Assembly: GCA_013373625.1 (NCBI GenBank) | Contig: JABXHM010000047.1 | Span: 20,749 to 84,748 of the forward strand | Origin: Alteromonadaceae bacterium | GTDB lineage: Bacteria > Pseudomonadota > Gammaproteobacteria > Enterobacterales > Alteromonadaceae | Length of the DNA stretch: 64,000 nucleotides | Reading direction: 5' to 3' | In this document: positions 1-10,151 of the stretch, piece by piece | Layout of the letters: the number at the start of each line of letters is the position of its first letter | Numbering within the stretch: position 1 is the stretch's first letter | Position numbers and translations under genes: made by a program | The notes under the pieces: generated by a model | Database searches by the model: none | Seen by the model: the letters and a program-made list of their open reading frames with translations, nothing else | Told to the model about the DNA's origin: nothing

Positions 1-148
1 GAAAGGGAAACAGTTTTTACAATCCATTGAGGTTGAAAAACCGTAACCCATTAGCAAATCAGTAATATGATTGCCTGAACATAGCAACCATATAGTGATT
101 TTGAATGTTAACCAGAGCGTTAATACATCTAACTTTAGGAGAAAGTAA

Positions 149-712
149 ATGGCTTTAATCAATACACAAATCAAACCATTCACAGCGAATGCATTTAAAG
201 ACGGCGAGCTGATTGAAGTAAGCAGCGAAGATATCCAGGGTAAATGGTCTGTATTTGTTTTTTATCCAGCGGACTTCACCTTTGTTTGCCCAACCGAGTT
301 AGGTGATATCGCTGACAAGTATGAAGAGCTGCAATCACGCGGTGTAGAAGTGTTCTCTGTTTCTACTGACACACACTTTACTCACGCTGCATGGCACGAA
401 GCCTCTGAAACCATTGGTAAAATCAAGTTTGCCATGATTGGTGACCCAACAGGTACCATTACTCGCAACTTCGATTGTATGCGTGAAGACATGGGCCTTG
501 CTGATCGTGCAACCTTTGTTGTTGACCCTGACGGCATTGTCCAGGCAATGGAAATTACTGCTGAAGGTATTGGCCGTGACGCAGATGATCTGGTTCGTAA
601 AGTTAAAGCGGCACAGTACGTTGCGTCTCACCCGGGTGAAGTTTGCCCAGCGAAATGGAAAGAAGGCGAAGCAACACTGGCTCCTTCATTAGACTTAGTT
701 GGCAAAATCTAA
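149..712 (+). CDS. ahpC: Alkyl hydroperoxide reductase subunit C (2-Cys peroxiredoxin)
   Basis: This is a typical 187-residue AhpC, the cytosolic peroxiredoxin that reduces H2O2, organic peroxides and peroxynitrite and is then re-reduced by AhpF. The peroxidatic Cys47 sits in the [11 protein letters not shown] motif and the resolving Cys166 lies in GEVCPAKW, which matches the enterobacterial enzyme after removal of Met1. The start is set by TAGGAGAAAG just upstream of the ATG. ahpF follows on the same strand after about 100 bp that contain a stem-loop, so the two are probably co-transcribed with partial attenuation. I could not find a convincing OxyR box in the 148 bases upstream. Identification is very secure. 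Confidence 0.98.
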   Translation: MALINTQIKPFTANAFKDGELIEVSSEDIQGKWSVFVFYPADFTFVCPTELGDIADKYEELQSRGVEVFSVSTDTHFTHAAWHEASETIGKIKFAMIGDPTGTITRNFDCMREDMGLADRATFVVDPDGIVQAMEITAEGIGRDADDLVRKVKAAQYVASHPGEVCPAKWKEGEATLAPSLDLVGKI

Positions 713-755
713 AGCGACACGCTTTAACTAACGTTTTAACCAACGAAATATGTCC

Positions 756-776
756 GTGCGGGCTTACAGCCCGCAC
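756..776 (+). terminator. Intergenic stem-loop between ahpC and ahpF
   Basis: GTGCGGGC and GCCCGCAC form a perfect 8-bp stem around a 5-base loop. No U-tract follows, so it is more likely a partial terminator or an mRNA-stabilising hairpin that lets ahpC be made in excess over ahpF than a full stop. The role is inference. Confidence 0.6.
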
Positions 777-811
777 ATTATCCCCACACATTAACCAAGG
801 CAGAATTTAAT

Positions 812-2404
812 ATGTTAACGCAAGAAATTTTAACCGCTTTAAAAGGTTATACCGCGTCTATGCAGAAAGACGTCACTTTTGTTCTGCAAACAGGTGAGCA
901 CAGCAAACGCGATGAGCTCAGGAAGTTTCTGTCTGATGTGGCAGGTATCAGTGACAAGATCCAGTTGGAAGAACGGGATACAAAAGGCGTATTACGCAGT
1001 GCTATCAGTTTTTTGCTGGAAGCTGATGGTGAAGACACCGGTATTCGTTTTTCCGGGATCCCAGGCGGGCACGAGTTTAACTCGTTTGTTCTGGCACTGC
1101 TGCACGCATCAGGCACCGAACTTAAAATCGACGACAGTGTTCAGTCGATTGTAAAAGGTGTTAAAGACGAACTGAAGTTTGAAGTATTTATTAGCCTGAG
1201 CTGTCATAACTGTCCGGATGTCGTCCAGGCACTTAATCAGTTCGCGCTGTTAAACCCTAACATCTCGTCTGAAATGATTGACGGTGGGTTGTATCAGTCG
1301 CTTGTCGAAGAGCGAGATATTCAAGGTGTACCCAGTGTGTACTTAAATGGCGAACTGTTTGCTAACGGCAAAGTTGACGCTGCCATGCTGATAGATAAGT
1401 TACTCGAGTTTGATCCCAGTCTGAAAGAAGCGAATGCGGGTCAGACTTTACCACTACAGGACGTTACCGTCATCGGTGGTGGTCCGGCAGGCGTAAGTGC
1501 TGCTATTTACAGTGCCCGTAAAGGTTTAAAGGTGACCGTTGTTGCAGACCGTTTTGGTGGCCAGGTGAAAGACACCATGGGCATTGAAAACCTTATATCA
1601 GTGCCAAAAACCACCGGTCCGGAACTGGTGGGTAATTTGGCCGAGCACATGAAAGATTATGATATAACGCTTAAAGAGCACGTGCGGGTAGATAACATTG
1701 AAAAAGGTAACATTAAGACACTGACCCTGTCATCCGGTGAACAAATCAAGACGAAGTCGCTGGTGGTTGCCACGGGTGCGCGCTGGAGAGAATTAGGTGT
1801 TCCCGGTGAAAAAGAGAATGTCGGTAACGGCGTGGCCTATTGCCCTCACTGTGACGGCCCGTTCTTTAAAGACAAAGACGTAGCCGTTATTGGTGGTGGT
1901 AACTCGGGTATAGAGGCGGCGCTGGACTTAGCCGGTATTGTTAAGTCTGTAACCGTTTTTGAATTTATGCCGACGCTCAAGGCCGATCAGGTGTTAATAG
2001 ACCAGGCGCAAAAGCGCGATAATATTAAGATTATCAAAAATGCGGCGACTAAGCAGATTGTTGCCGAGAACGGCAAAGTGACTGCGATTGAATATCAGGA
2101 TCGTGCTACCAACGAAGAGCATAGTCTGTCTCTGGCGGGGGTGTTTGTGCAAATTGGCTTAATACCTAACAGCCAGTTTATGAAAGATGTGGTTGATTTA
2201 AGCCAGCATGGCGAGATTATTGTTGATCACAAATGCAATACATCTGAACCTGGCATATTTGCGGCAGGGGACGTCACGACGGTTCCTTACAAACAGATTG
2301 TTATTTCAATGGGAGAGGGTGCAAAAGCCTCCCTGGCGGCGTTCGAATACCTGCTGTCACACCAGACAGAGGAAGAGATTGAGGAACAAGCGGCAGTCGC
2401 TTAA
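812..2404 (+). CDS. ahpF: Alkyl hydroperoxide reductase subunit F
   Basis: AhpF is the NADH- and FAD-dependent disulfide reductase that recycles AhpC. At 530 residues it has the family's normal length. It contains the N-terminal double-thioredoxin domain with the CHNC dithiol (Cys131/Cys134), an FAD-binding segment ([10 protein letters not shown]), the thioredoxin-reductase-like CPHC redox pair (Cys344/Cys347), an NADH-binding GGGNSG segment, and a C-terminal FAD motif ending in AAGDVT. The start follows an AAGGCAG ribosome-binding site. It lies directly behind ahpC and is closed by a strong terminator, so ahpCF is a self-contained operon. All catalytic cysteines are present and nothing is unusual. 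Confidence 0.98.
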   Translation: MLTQEILTALKGYTASMQKDVTFVLQTGEHSKRDELRKFLSDVAGISDKIQLEERDTKGVLRSAISFLLEADGEDTGIRFSGIPGGHEFNSFVLALLHASGTELKIDDSVQSIVKGVKDELKFEVFISLSCHNCPDVVQALNQFALLNPNISSEMIDGGLYQSLVEERDIQGVPSVYLNGELFANGKVDAAMLIDKLLEFDPSLKEANAGQTLPLQDVTVIGGGPAGVSAAIYSARKGLKVTVVADRFGGQVKDTMGIENLISVPKTTGPELVGNLAEHMKDYDITLKEHVRVDNIEKGNIKTLTLSSGEQIKTKSLVVATGARWRELGVPGEKENVGNGVAYCPHCDGPFFKDKDVAVIGGGNSGIEAALDLAGIVKSVTVFEFMPTLKADQVLIDQAQKRDNIKIIKNAATKQIVAENGKVTAIEYQDRATNEEHSLSLAGVFVQIGLIPNSQFMKDVVDLSQHGEIIVDHKCNTSEPGIFAAGDVTTVPYKQIVISMGEGAKASLAAFEYLLSHQTEEEIEEQAAVA

Positions 2405-2437
2405 TTTCTACTGCACATAGAGTAAACTCCCAACCTT

Positions 2438-2466
2438 AGCGGGCAACATTTGTTGCCCGCTTTTTT
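2438..2466 (+). terminator. Rho-independent terminator of ahpCF
   Basis: AGCGGGCAACA and TGTTGCCCGCT pair around a short loop and are followed at once by a run of six T. This is a textbook intrinsic terminator 33 bases after the ahpF stop codon. Confidence 0.92.
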
Positions 2467-2516
2467 GTTTGCGGACAATTCAAAAAAAATCGAAAGCGAT
2501 TCGGAATGTCGTCAAT

Positions 2517-2711
2517 TCAGCTTGCAGTTTTGTCAGTCAGTGCCTTTTCCAAGCTATTGATTTTATTGTTAATTTTCTTTATTTCTAAACGAGTGATGTG
2601 TACCATTTGAAGCGTTTCTTTGACGTCTTTTGCCATGATAAAAATCACGACAGGCACTGCCAGTATTACGATCAATAAAATAATGTTAAATAATATCCCT
2701 AAGCTCAACAC
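2517..2711 (-). CDS. Small single-pass membrane protein with coiled-coil tail
   Basis: This is a 64-residue ORF starting at a GTG, with AAGGA about ten bases upstream. Residues 4-27 form one strongly hydrophobic helix (ILFNIILLIVILAVPVVIFI). Residues 28-60 are charged and heptad-like (LEIKKINNKINSLEKAL), so a short coiled coil facing one side of the membrane is likely. I do not recognise a named family. It is transcribed towards ahpF, and no partner gene is evident. The amino-acid composition makes a real gene plausible, but conservation would have to confirm it. Confidence 0.6.
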   Translation of the reverse strand: MLSLGILFNIILLIVILAVPVVIFIMAKDVKETLQMVHITRLEIKKINNKINSLEKALTDKTAS

Positions 2712-2833
2712 GATAACGTTTTCCTTTTTTTACTGCTTCCCTTGTTTAGCAATGTACTAAATCACGATTGTGATGCACATTGCAATTATGCAGTATTGTT
2801 TTACTGTTTGAAATAGCAGCATAATGACAGCAG

Positions 2834-3364
2834 TTAACGCTCAAAATGTTTTGCCAGCATTGCCTCTATGCGCTGTACGCTTTGTGTTAACACTTGCAGG
2901 TCAGAAACAGGCTGTTCAGTCGGTTCGCTTTGTTGCTTGCCACGCGAGGCTACATTTTCTTTTTGATCAAGAATAGCTTCTCTGAAATCCGCCGCATCAA
3001 TAATACCCACTAACGACACCAGCGCGCCCTGGCTTGACTGTCCTGCGGTTTCAAACGCTAAGCGACGTAATCCGAAGAGCTTCATGAGTGGTCCCTGGCT
3101 CATCGATACATCGGTAATTTTATCCAGTGGGATAGACTTTTCTTCGGTAAACCAAATGCCGCGTTTCACTACTAATTTACGTTCTGTCAGCGTCGCTGAC
3201 ATGGCTGCGAGCACTTTGCCGCTAAAAAATAAAAACACCGGAATACTTATAATCAGCAAAGGAATGCCGACAACTGTGAAGCTAGAAATAATAAGCAGGC
3301 TTAACATCCAGTAAGTCTTAACCTTTGGATCAAAGGCTGCGGAACGTAGTATTTTCTCTGCCAT
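2834..3364 (-). CDS. PH-domain membrane protein (bPH2/YdbS-like)
   Basis: The protein has 176 residues. Two adjacent transmembrane helices (about 17-60) are followed by a bacterial pleckstrin-homology domain (about 62-135) of the DUF304/bPH2 type, recognised from LTERKLVVKRGIWFTEEKSIPL and the KITDVSMSQGP...GLRRLAFETAG pattern. The C-terminal 40 residues are polar, with a short helical end (LQVLTQSVQRIEAMLAKHF). Such proteins are found in the cytoplasmic membrane and their biochemical role is mostly unknown. It stands alone here. Family assignment is fairly sure; function is not. Confidence 0.8.
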   Translation of the reverse strand: MAEKILRSAAFDPKVKTYWMLSLLIISSFTVVGIPLLIISIPVFLFFSGKVLAAMSATLTERKLVVKRGIWFTEEKSIPLDKITDVSMSQGPLMKLFGLRRLAFETAGQSSQGALVSLVGIIDAADFREAILDQKENVASRGKQQSEPTEQPVSDLQVLTQSVQRIEAMLAKHFER

Positions 3365-3493
3365 GACAAACTCTTTTTGTTTTGTATGGCATTTTTATCG
3401 CATTATTTGGCGGGGTTAACAAGTGTACCCCGGTAAATTGGCAAGGGATATTGTAAGTATGTGTGTGAAGATGCGCCGCAGAGACTGGTAGAT

Positions 3494-3529
3494 GCTACTC
3501 AGTTCATTGTTTACAATAAACTGAGTAGC
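3494..3529 (-). terminator. Stem-loop downstream of the GH9 gene
   Basis: GCTACTCAGTT and AACTGAGTAGC form an 11-bp perfect stem with a 14-base AT-rich loop, just beyond the stop codon of the GH9 gene on the minus strand. No clear U-tract follows, so termination strength is uncertain. Confidence 0.5.
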
Positions 3530-3538
3530 TACCGTTGG

Positions 3539-6007
3539 CTATTTACCGGCTAGCTTTAGTGCTGCGTTCACTGTGAATAAGTAAGCACCACCGACGTTAA
3601 TGACGTATTCGTTTTCACCCCACAAAAACGGCCAGTCTTCCATATTTTCTGGCAGATCGGGTTTTAATATCAATACACCCGGCACAATAGCGCCACTGAT
3701 GAATGAGAAGTCTGCCCGATTCATACCATATGCCACCTTTTTGGACACCGTACCAACATTGGATACAAATGAAATATCCGAATCGGGGTGGGTTCCATAG
3801 AGGTAATCCAGCGAACGATAGATCAATTCACTGTCATACAAGTCCGGGAAGGCGGTATGCAGGTAGTACTGAGTCATGGCCATTTCCAAAATAGTACCGT
3901 TGCCCGCCCAGCCATATTCGGTAATAACGACCCCAAATGGATTTTGGCTGGTCGCGTCTTCCAGTTTGGGTTTATAGGCTTCTGCTGCACGACGGATCCG
4001 CTGGTGATACATCTTGTCCATATGCGGCAGTGCCCGGATGGCAATAATAGCGTTGCGGCCAAAGTTGCTTTCGATATAGGGTAGTAACTCATTGATGGCT
4101 TTTTGGTATTGCTTGTCACCGGTGGTGATCAGCAACTCTACCGCTGCCTTGAGCTGTTCTTCTTCTAATCCACCACCTGTGGTATTGCCTACTTTAAACA
4201 TATCCGGAGCGTGGCTGGCTTCTTCAGCCCATGCTTCAGTTGCGGTGTCTCTGCACTGTGCGGCCAGTGCCGGATTATAGTCTGCAAGAGCACGGCTGGC
4301 GGCTGCCAGCGCGGCCATCGAACCGTAATTAAGCGGTGTGGATTTACTGGTAAACGCCCAGCGGTCATCAAAAACACCGCTTTGTTTACCATCTGATTCA
4401 GTCTCGGCCATATCCGGGTTATAGATCAGATTATCGGTCATGGTAAGCCCATCACCTAAATGGGTGTACTGACTCAAATCCGGCACAATAATACCGGGGA
4501 TAGCGTGACCAACGGCTTTGTACTGCGCAAGCAGCGCCAGTGTGCCGTGCTCAATTTGTTGTAATAAGTCCGGCTTACCATCGGGCACATGGATATCGAC
4601 ATATTTACGGTCATAGTCGACCAATGTAGTATCGCGGCTCAGGCCAAATTGCTCCCAAACCTGCACCAGGGTTCTCACTGTCCGGTACTGCGTTTGGGTT
4701 CGGATATCGTAATCACCGGCATCGTACCAGCCACCTACATTCAAGCCAGGGATATGTTCACCCGGTTGATAAGGCGTATCGGTCGTCGGGCCTTGCGCAT
4801 ATAAGTCAAAGTGTTCGTGATTAACCGGTGCTTGCAGCGCATCATCTAAATGTGACGCGCCATGCCACACCCGATAGGCTTCGTTGATCAGCATATGGTC
4901 CATTTGAACCGGAAAATAGTGATCAAGGGTAGGATGCCAGGCTTTATCTAATACGTTCGTGTCAATGGGAAACGCAGCAGTTGTGGTTTCACCATAGCGT
5001 AACTGATAAATCCCCGGCGTGCTCACATCGCTAAAGTCAAACGCCGCGTATTGGTAGCGGGTATAATTATCCTGTTTAACGGGTTTGGCTTTTTTGACGA
5101 CGGTGCTCGACCCATCAGGATTAATTTTATGCAATTCAGCCTGTTTATCCATGCGGGCGTTGGCATCCAGCTCAATCACTGCACGTTTGGTTTGGCCAGG
5201 CAGGTAGCCTACTTGTGAATGCCCAATCACTGGCGCGCGCTGCCAGTTGTCATCGGTAGTGGCAGTAAGCTGCCATTTTGCCAGTGTGCCTTTTTGGTTA
5301 CCAGGTAGCAGTCCACGCACCACAAACCAGCCGTTCTGAGCTTTGCTGCGGCCATCGTAAAGTGCCAGTGGCAGCGACTCTGATACAATGGAGACCCGCT
5401 TCATCTCGCTTTCTGGTGCCAGCACCAGGCGCTGACCCTGTGCCAGCGGCTCAGGCTCATGTTGGTCGATAATTTCTTTAACCCCGGTTGGGTATAGGGG
5501 GAACGCGCCGGGCTTACCGTCGGCTAAAAAGCTGGTTTCCATGTATGTGGCAGGTAAGAATTCCATATTGAAGCCTGCTTTGCCTTCCAGTTCGGCAGGC
5601 AAAGGCTGTTCCGACGTTAAGGTGATTTCAACACCGTTATTAATCGGTTTCGCGCTGATTGTATAGGTAAAGCCAAAATCCGGATAGGACAGGGTGGCGC
5701 TAATGATGCCCGACTTCTCGTCAACCTTGCGCTCAACAAACGTTGGGATAGGGTCCCATTGTTCAGGTGTTGCACTTAAGCGCACATCACCATTCGTGGC
5801 AGTGCGTTCACCAAAATGAATGAGTTCAACGCCGCTGATTTTCGAATCACCAAACAGGCCGTTATACCAGTTACTGAATACCACTACGTCGAGACTGGGT
5901 TGGCTAAAATATTCTTTTTTGTTAAGGGTAGGGGTAGTGGCTAGAGTAGCTGTTGACGTTACAGCAATAGCGCCGGCAACTGCTACGGCGATTAGGGATT
6001 TAAACAC
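3539..6007 (-). CDS. Secreted glycoside hydrolase family 9 protein
   Basis: This is an 822-residue exported enzyme with a signal peptide of about 23 residues. Residues 25-250 form a beta-rich region I cannot assign. An Ig-like CelD_N-type domain follows (about 265-350, starting near VIGHSQVGYLPGQTKRA). The GH9 (alpha/alpha)6 catalytic domain spans about 365-822. The nucleophile-activating Asp pair is visible in GGWYDAGDYD (Asp429/Asp432), and the likely proton donor Glu800 is in WGENEYVINVGGAY near the C-terminus. GH9 includes endoglucanases, cellobiosidases, and the exo-glucosidase/glucosaminidase type known from marine vibrios; sequence alone does not tell me which. No CBM or polysaccharide-utilisation partner is adjacent, so it looks like a stand-alone periplasmic or secreted beta-glycan enzyme. 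Confidence 0.9.
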   Translation of the reverse strand: MFKSLIAVAVAGAIAVTSTATLATTPTLNKKEYFSQPSLDVVVFSNWYNGLFGDSKISGVELIHFGERTATNGDVRLSATPEQWDPIPTFVERKVDEKSGIISATLSYPDFGFTYTISAKPINNGVEITLTSEQPLPAELEGKAGFNMEFLPATYMETSFLADGKPGAFPLYPTGVKEIIDQHEPEPLAQGQRLVLAPESEMKRVSIVSESLPLALYDGRSKAQNGWFVVRGLLPGNQKGTLAKWQLTATTDDNWQRAPVIGHSQVGYLPGQTKRAVIELDANARMDKQAELHKINPDGSSTVVKKAKPVKQDNYTRYQYAAFDFSDVSTPGIYQLRYGETTTAAFPIDTNVLDKAWHPTLDHYFPVQMDHMLINEAYRVWHGASHLDDALQAPVNHEHFDLYAQGPTTDTPYQPGEHIPGLNVGGWYDAGDYDIRTQTQYRTVRTLVQVWEQFGLSRDTTLVDYDRKYVDIHVPDGKPDLLQQIEHGTLALLAQYKAVGHAIPGIIVPDLSQYTHLGDGLTMTDNLIYNPDMAETESDGKQSGVFDDRWAFTSKSTPLNYGSMAALAAASRALADYNPALAAQCRDTATEAWAEEASHAPDMFKVGNTTGGGLEEEQLKAAVELLITTGDKQYQKAINELLPYIESNFGRNAIIAIRALPHMDKMYHQRIRRAAEAYKPKLEDATSQNPFGVVITEYGWAGNGTILEMAMTQYYLHTAFPDLYDSELIYRSLDYLYGTHPDSDISFVSNVGTVSKKVAYGMNRADFSFISGAIVPGVLILKPDLPENMEDWPFLWGENEYVINVGGAYLFTVNAALKLAGK

Positions 6008-6102
6008 ACGAGTACTCCATTTTGTTTGTTAACAAAAGGTTAGCAACTTTGTGCGGGATTAAAATTATGCTATTGCTTTTTGCTATTGTGATTTAGTTAC
6101 TG

Positions 6103-6131
6103 GCACTCACTGCGGTGATTGCAGTGAGTGC
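6103..6131 (-). terminator. Strong stem-loop after the aldo/keto reductase gene
   Basis: GCACTCACTGC and GCAGTGAGTGC form a perfect 11-bp stem with a 7-base loop between the reductase stop and the start of the GH9 gene. No T-run follows in either direction, so it may protect the 3' end of the mRNA or terminate weakly. Confidence 0.5.
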
Positions 6132-6157
6132 GTTTGAGGGGATTGTGTTAGTCGCGA

Positions 6158-7153
6158 TTAAATTTCACAGCGAATCAATGGCTCGACTTCGTGTACATAG
6201 TAATCGTAAAGCTTTTGATGTAACGCCTTATCCAGTTCGGGTAAGCTGGCGGTTGCTGCATTTTGTGTGACCTGTTTGGGTGAACTGGCGCCGGGGATAA
6301 TCGTTGAGACCGCTTCATGATCTAAAATCCAGCGCATGGCAAACTGCGCCATGTTGAAGTCCGCAGGCTTAAATGTTTTGAGTCGTTCAATCAATGCGAG
6401 GCCCTTGTTGAACTCAATGCCGCTGAAGGTTTCCCCCACACTGAAGGCTTCGCCGTCTTTATTAAAGTTACGATGGTCGCTGGCGTCAAACCGGGTGTTT
6501 TGATCGAATTTACCGGTTAACATACCACTGGCCAGCGGTAAGCGAACAATAATACCTACTTTTTTCTCAAGCGCTTCATCAAACAATTCTGTGACCGGTC
6601 GCTGGCGCATCAGGTTAAAAATAATTTGTAATGACGCGACATCATCATGTTGCAAACAAATTTTTGCTTCTTCAAGAGTTTCTACACTGGCACCAAAATG
6701 GGCGATGTGACCTTCCTGCTGAACTTCTCTTAGCCAGTCAAATACCGCGCCATTACTCAGAACACTTTTAGGGATACAGTGCAGTTGCAGCAAATCAAGA
6801 CAATCGCGTTGCAAACGATCCTGAGCGCGCTTCACTGAGTCACGCAGATCAGTCAGACTGTAACCATCCGGGTACGTGCCGCCGCCGCGCCCGTATTTCG
6901 TGGCAATGACTGCGTCAGGGGCGATGTCTGATAAGACTTTACCTAAGTAGCTTTCGCTCTGACCGTCGCCATAAACATCGGCAGTATCGAAGAAAGTGAT
7001 ACCGTCGTTGACGGCCTGGTTAAGAATCGCGGTGGCGGTTTGCTCATCAATTGGTCCAAAATCACCACCCAGCTGCCAGCAACCCAGGCCAACTTCGCTT
7101 ACTTTGAGGGCGGATGAACCTAAAATGCGTGATTTGATACTTCCATCAGACAT
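6158..7153 (-). CDS. Aldo/keto reductase
   Basis: This is an NADPH-dependent aldo/keto reductase of the TIM-barrel superfamily; the physiological substrate is unknown. The opening VGLGCWQLGGDFG, the catalytic Asp-Tyr segment FFDTADVYGDGQSESYLG, the Lys in VIATKYGRG and the His in LLQLHCIP form the usual tetrad. IIPGASSPKQVTQN near the C-terminus is the cofactor-phosphate loop. I use the ATG at 7153 (MSDGSIKS, 331 residues) because GGAG lies eight bases upstream; a longer reading from 7189 has no such site. It is a stand-alone gene flanked by stem-loops. Confidence 0.92.
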   Translation of the reverse strand: MSDGSIKSRILGSSALKVSEVGLGCWQLGGDFGPIDEQTATAILNQAVNDGITFFDTADVYGDGQSESYLGKVLSDIAPDAVIATKYGRGGGTYPDGYSLTDLRDSVKRAQDRLQRDCLDLLQLHCIPKSVLSNGAVFDWLREVQQEGHIAHFGASVETLEEAKICLQHDDVASLQIIFNLMRQRPVTELFDEALEKKVGIIVRLPLASGMLTGKFDQNTRFDASDHRNFNKDGEAFSVGETFSGIEFNKGLALIERLKTFKPADFNMAQFAMRWILDHEAVSTIIPGASSPKQVTQNAATASLPELDKALHQKLYDYYVHEVEPLIRCEI

Positions 7154-7547
7154 ATCGTTATCTCCGGTTATAACGCCACGTTGAAACACCTGGCGCTGTT
7201 TGTTAATGCTCTTACGTTATTCATGTTGCAGCAGTTTAACACTATGGGGGCGTCCACACGCCTATAAAACCCTTACGGTAACATTACTTAGCGAAAACTT
7301 ATATCCAATGCCAATTATTTGGTTAGCGGCCAACCTGACCTAAATCAGGTGATAAACAGGTGGTGTTTGGTTAGTTATAGGGCAAGTGTTATTCGTAGCT
7401 GCGGCCGTTCAATGGAATATTGAACGGCCATACTGGCTGAGCTATGAGGCCGCGTAGGGTGAAATTGCGGTTAAACCAACGGGATTTGCATGCGCGAATT
7501 ATGACATCATGCATGCAAAGTGCCGACTGATACAAACTGTTTTCATC
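7154..7547. other. Intergenic region between ygiQ and the aldo/keto reductase
   Basis: About 390 bases carry no supported gene. The left part must hold the reductase promoter on the minus strand. The only structure I see is the perfect inverted repeat annotated at 7403-7429. Confidence 0.6.
7403..7429 (-). terminator. Perfect inverted repeat downstream of ygiQ
   Basis: GGCCGTTCAA and TTGAACGGCC form a 10-bp stem with a 7-base loop, 120 bases after the ygiQ stop. It has no U-tract. It may be the transcript end of ygiQ or an isolated repeat element. Confidence 0.45.
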
Positions 7548-9746
7548 CTACTGGTATTTAGGTTTACTGGTGCGCTTTGTTTTGGGCTTGTGTTTATTGC
7601 CCGATGCATTGGCATTGGCTGCTGTGCGAATGCCGGTATGTTTGGTCAGGGCACGCTCGCCACGACGCGGTTTTGCTGCGCGTTGGCGTTTTTCATTGGC
7701 ACTTTCCGGCGGTACCAGGTGTTGCGGGCCGCGACCGATCAGATCTTCACGCCCCATTTTTATAAGGGCTTTACGGATTTGCGCAAAGTTCTTCGGATCG
7801 TGATAACGCAACATAGCCTTATGCAAGCGGCGATGGATCTCACCTTTGGCTGATGGCACTGTTTCGCTGTCTTTTTTTATCTTTCGTAGTGAGTTAACCT
7901 CAGTATGGTAAAGGGTTGTTGCCGTGGCCATAGGCGACGGATAAAAGTTTTGTACCTGGTCCAGTTTAAAGCGATTCTCTTTTAGCCAAATAGCCAGTTC
8001 CAGCATATCTTCATCGGTGGTGCCCGGGTGGGAGGCGATAAAATACGGGATCAAATATTGCTCTTTTCCTGCTTCTTTTGAATATTTGTCGAACAACTCT
8101 TTAAAGCGGTAATAAGTGCCCATTCCAGGCTTCATCATTTTACTTAACGGGCCATCTTCAGTGTGCTCCGGGGCGATTTTTAAGTATCCACCTACATGAT
8201 GTTTAGCCAACTCTTTAACGTAGGCAGGATCTTCTATCGCTAAGTCGTAACGTACGCCTGAAGCAATAAGAATTTTCTTGATCCCTGGCAAATCGCGCGC
8301 GCGGCGGTACAAATTGATGGTCGGGGCGTGATCAGTATCCATATGGGCACAAATCGACGGATAAACACAGGAGGGCCTGCGACAGGTTGCCTCAGCTTTG
8401 GCGCTTTTACAGCGTAGGCGGTACATGTTGGCCGTGGGGCCGCCCAAATCGGATATTACGCCGGTGAAGCCCGGTACGGTATCGCGGATTTGTTCAATTT
8501 CACGAATGATTGAGTCTTCAGAGCGGCTTTGGATAATGCGTCCTTCGTGTTCGGTAATCGAACAGAAGGTGCACCCACCAAAACAGCCGCGCATGATGTT
8601 TACCGAAAACCGGATCATATCGTATGCCGGTATCTTGGCATCGCCATAGGCCGGGTGCGGCACCCGCTGATAAGGCAAATCAAATACCGCATCCATTTCA
8701 TCGGTTTCAAGCGGCATGGCGGGTGGATTTATCCAAATGTGGCGATCACCGTGGCGTTGAAGTAAGGCGCGGGCACAACCCGGGTTGGTTTCCTGATGCA
8801 AAATGCGGTTGGCATGGGCGTACAGCGTTTTATTGTCGCGGACCACTTCAAAGGCGGGTAATTTAACGTAAACATTTTCCCATGGCTTTCGGCGTTCAGC
8901 GGGTTGTACCACAATAACTTTCGCTGTATCCGGGGCGTCTGGCTCGGCTTTGTTTTCGTTTTTACCGTCGCAGTCAGGTTCCATGACATACGGGCTAGGC
9001 AGCGGGTCGATTTTACCGGGTCTGTCTAAAGAGGTAGAATCCACGCCCTGCCATTCAGGTAATGGTTGTTTAACAATAATCGCTGTACCGCGTACATCTT
9101 TGATGTCGGCAATAGACTCGCCTGCAGCCAGGCGGTGGGTGACTTCTATCAGTGGTCGTTCGGCATTACCAAACATTAATAGATCGGCTTTGGCGTCGAA
9201 TAATACTGAACGACGTACTTTTTCAGACCAATAGTCATAATGGGCGATGCGGCGCAGACTTCCTTCAATACCACCAATGATAATGGGGACATCTTTAAAT
9301 GCTTCCCGGCATCGTTGGGAGTACACGGTGACGGCGCGATCAGGACGTTTTCCGCCTTCATTGTTGGGTGTATAGGCATCGTCATGGCGAAGTTTCTTGT
9401 CGGCGGTATAACGGTTGATCATGGAGTCCATGTTACCGGCTGTTACGCCAAAGTAGAGATTGGGTTTGCCCAATTTCATAAAATCATTTTTATTTTGCCA
9501 GTCTGGCTGGGCTATGATACCCACTCTGAATCCATGCGCTTCCAAAAGCCGTCCGATAATTGCCATACCAAAACTGGGGTGGTCAACGTACGCGTCGCCG
9601 GTAACTAATATGATATCGCAGCTATCCCAGCCAAGCTCATCCATTTCGGCGCGCGACATCGGTAAAAATGGCGCGCTGCCATAACAATGGGCCCAATATT
9701 TGGGATACGAAAACAGGCTGCGCTCAGCCTTAATAGTTGCTTGCAT
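7548..9746 (-). CDS. ygiQ: YgiQ family radical SAM protein
   Basis: The 732-residue protein has the length expected for YgiQ (UPF0313). The N-terminal B12-binding-like domain is followed by the radical-SAM core, whose 4Fe-4S ligands are visible as CFGGCTFC (Cys388, Cys392, Cys395), and a long C-terminal domain. The last 40 residues are basic and low in complexity ([15 protein letters not shown]), typical of the family, and could bind RNA or DNA. The start [18 protein letters not shown] matches family N-termini. The reaction is not established in work I know of. It is transcribed alone, with about 400 bp free on each side. Confidence 0.95.
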   Translation of the reverse strand: MQATIKAERSLFSYPKYWAHCYGSAPFLPMSRAEMDELGWDSCDIILVTGDAYVDHPSFGMAIIGRLLEAHGFRVGIIAQPDWQNKNDFMKLGKPNLYFGVTAGNMDSMINRYTADKKLRHDDAYTPNNEGGKRPDRAVTVYSQRCREAFKDVPIIIGGIEGSLRRIAHYDYWSEKVRRSVLFDAKADLLMFGNAERPLIEVTHRLAAGESIADIKDVRGTAIIVKQPLPEWQGVDSTSLDRPGKIDPLPSPYVMEPDCDGKNENKAEPDAPDTAKVIVVQPAERRKPWENVYVKLPAFEVVRDNKTLYAHANRILHQETNPGCARALLQRHGDRHIWINPPAMPLETDEMDAVFDLPYQRVPHPAYGDAKIPAYDMIRFSVNIMRGCFGGCTFCSITEHEGRIIQSRSEDSIIREIEQIRDTVPGFTGVISDLGGPTANMYRLRCKSAKAEATCRRPSCVYPSICAHMDTDHAPTINLYRRARDLPGIKKILIASGVRYDLAIEDPAYVKELAKHHVGGYLKIAPEHTEDGPLSKMMKPGMGTYYRFKELFDKYSKEAGKEQYLIPYFIASHPGTTDEDMLELAIWLKENRFKLDQVQNFYPSPMATATTLYHTEVNSLRKIKKDSETVPSAKGEIHRRLHKAMLRYHDPKNFAQIRKALIKMGREDLIGRGPQHLVPPESANEKRQRAAKPRRGERALTKHTGIRTAANANASGNKHKPKTKRTSKPKYQ

Positions 9747-10151
9747 GGAATTCTTCAGAAGGTTGTGGAAACCCGCTAATTATAGCAAACATCCAAACCG
9801 GAAAGTAGCACAGTATTGTAGGCTGCCTGATGGAAATTCGCGCAATGTCATACTTTGCTTTACAGAGTGTTAAAAGAAAGATACTGGTTTACGGCCTGAA
9901 GCGCCCATTGAGTATATTGTGGAGCCGACATTGCGCCAGCCTCACAGCATGTGATGCTTGTGCTTTCCAGTGGTTGGCGAATCGTTAATACCCGCTGACG
10001 TGCTGCGCTTAATCGCCTGACAGGAACGGCCTACCATTTGAACTGCGCACATCAATTTATCCCAATGCTAAACCAGAGCGCAGATGAAACCAGCTTTAAT
10101 CAAAAACCCGGCATTGTTTAATAATTGGACCCAAAACAAGTCAGACCAACG
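9747..10151. other. Intergenic region without a supported gene
   Basis: These 405 bases separate ygiQ from the hybrid kinase gene; both are on the minus strand. The right edge of the gap is the 3' side of the kinase gene and the left edge must hold the ygiQ promoter. I see no coding region, tRNA or clear terminator. Confidence 0.6.

Noticed and set aside
59..110. A possible OxyR site upstream of ahpC
   Set aside because: ATAG elements occur, but their spacing does not match the four-element ATAG/CTAT pattern, so I did not annotate it.
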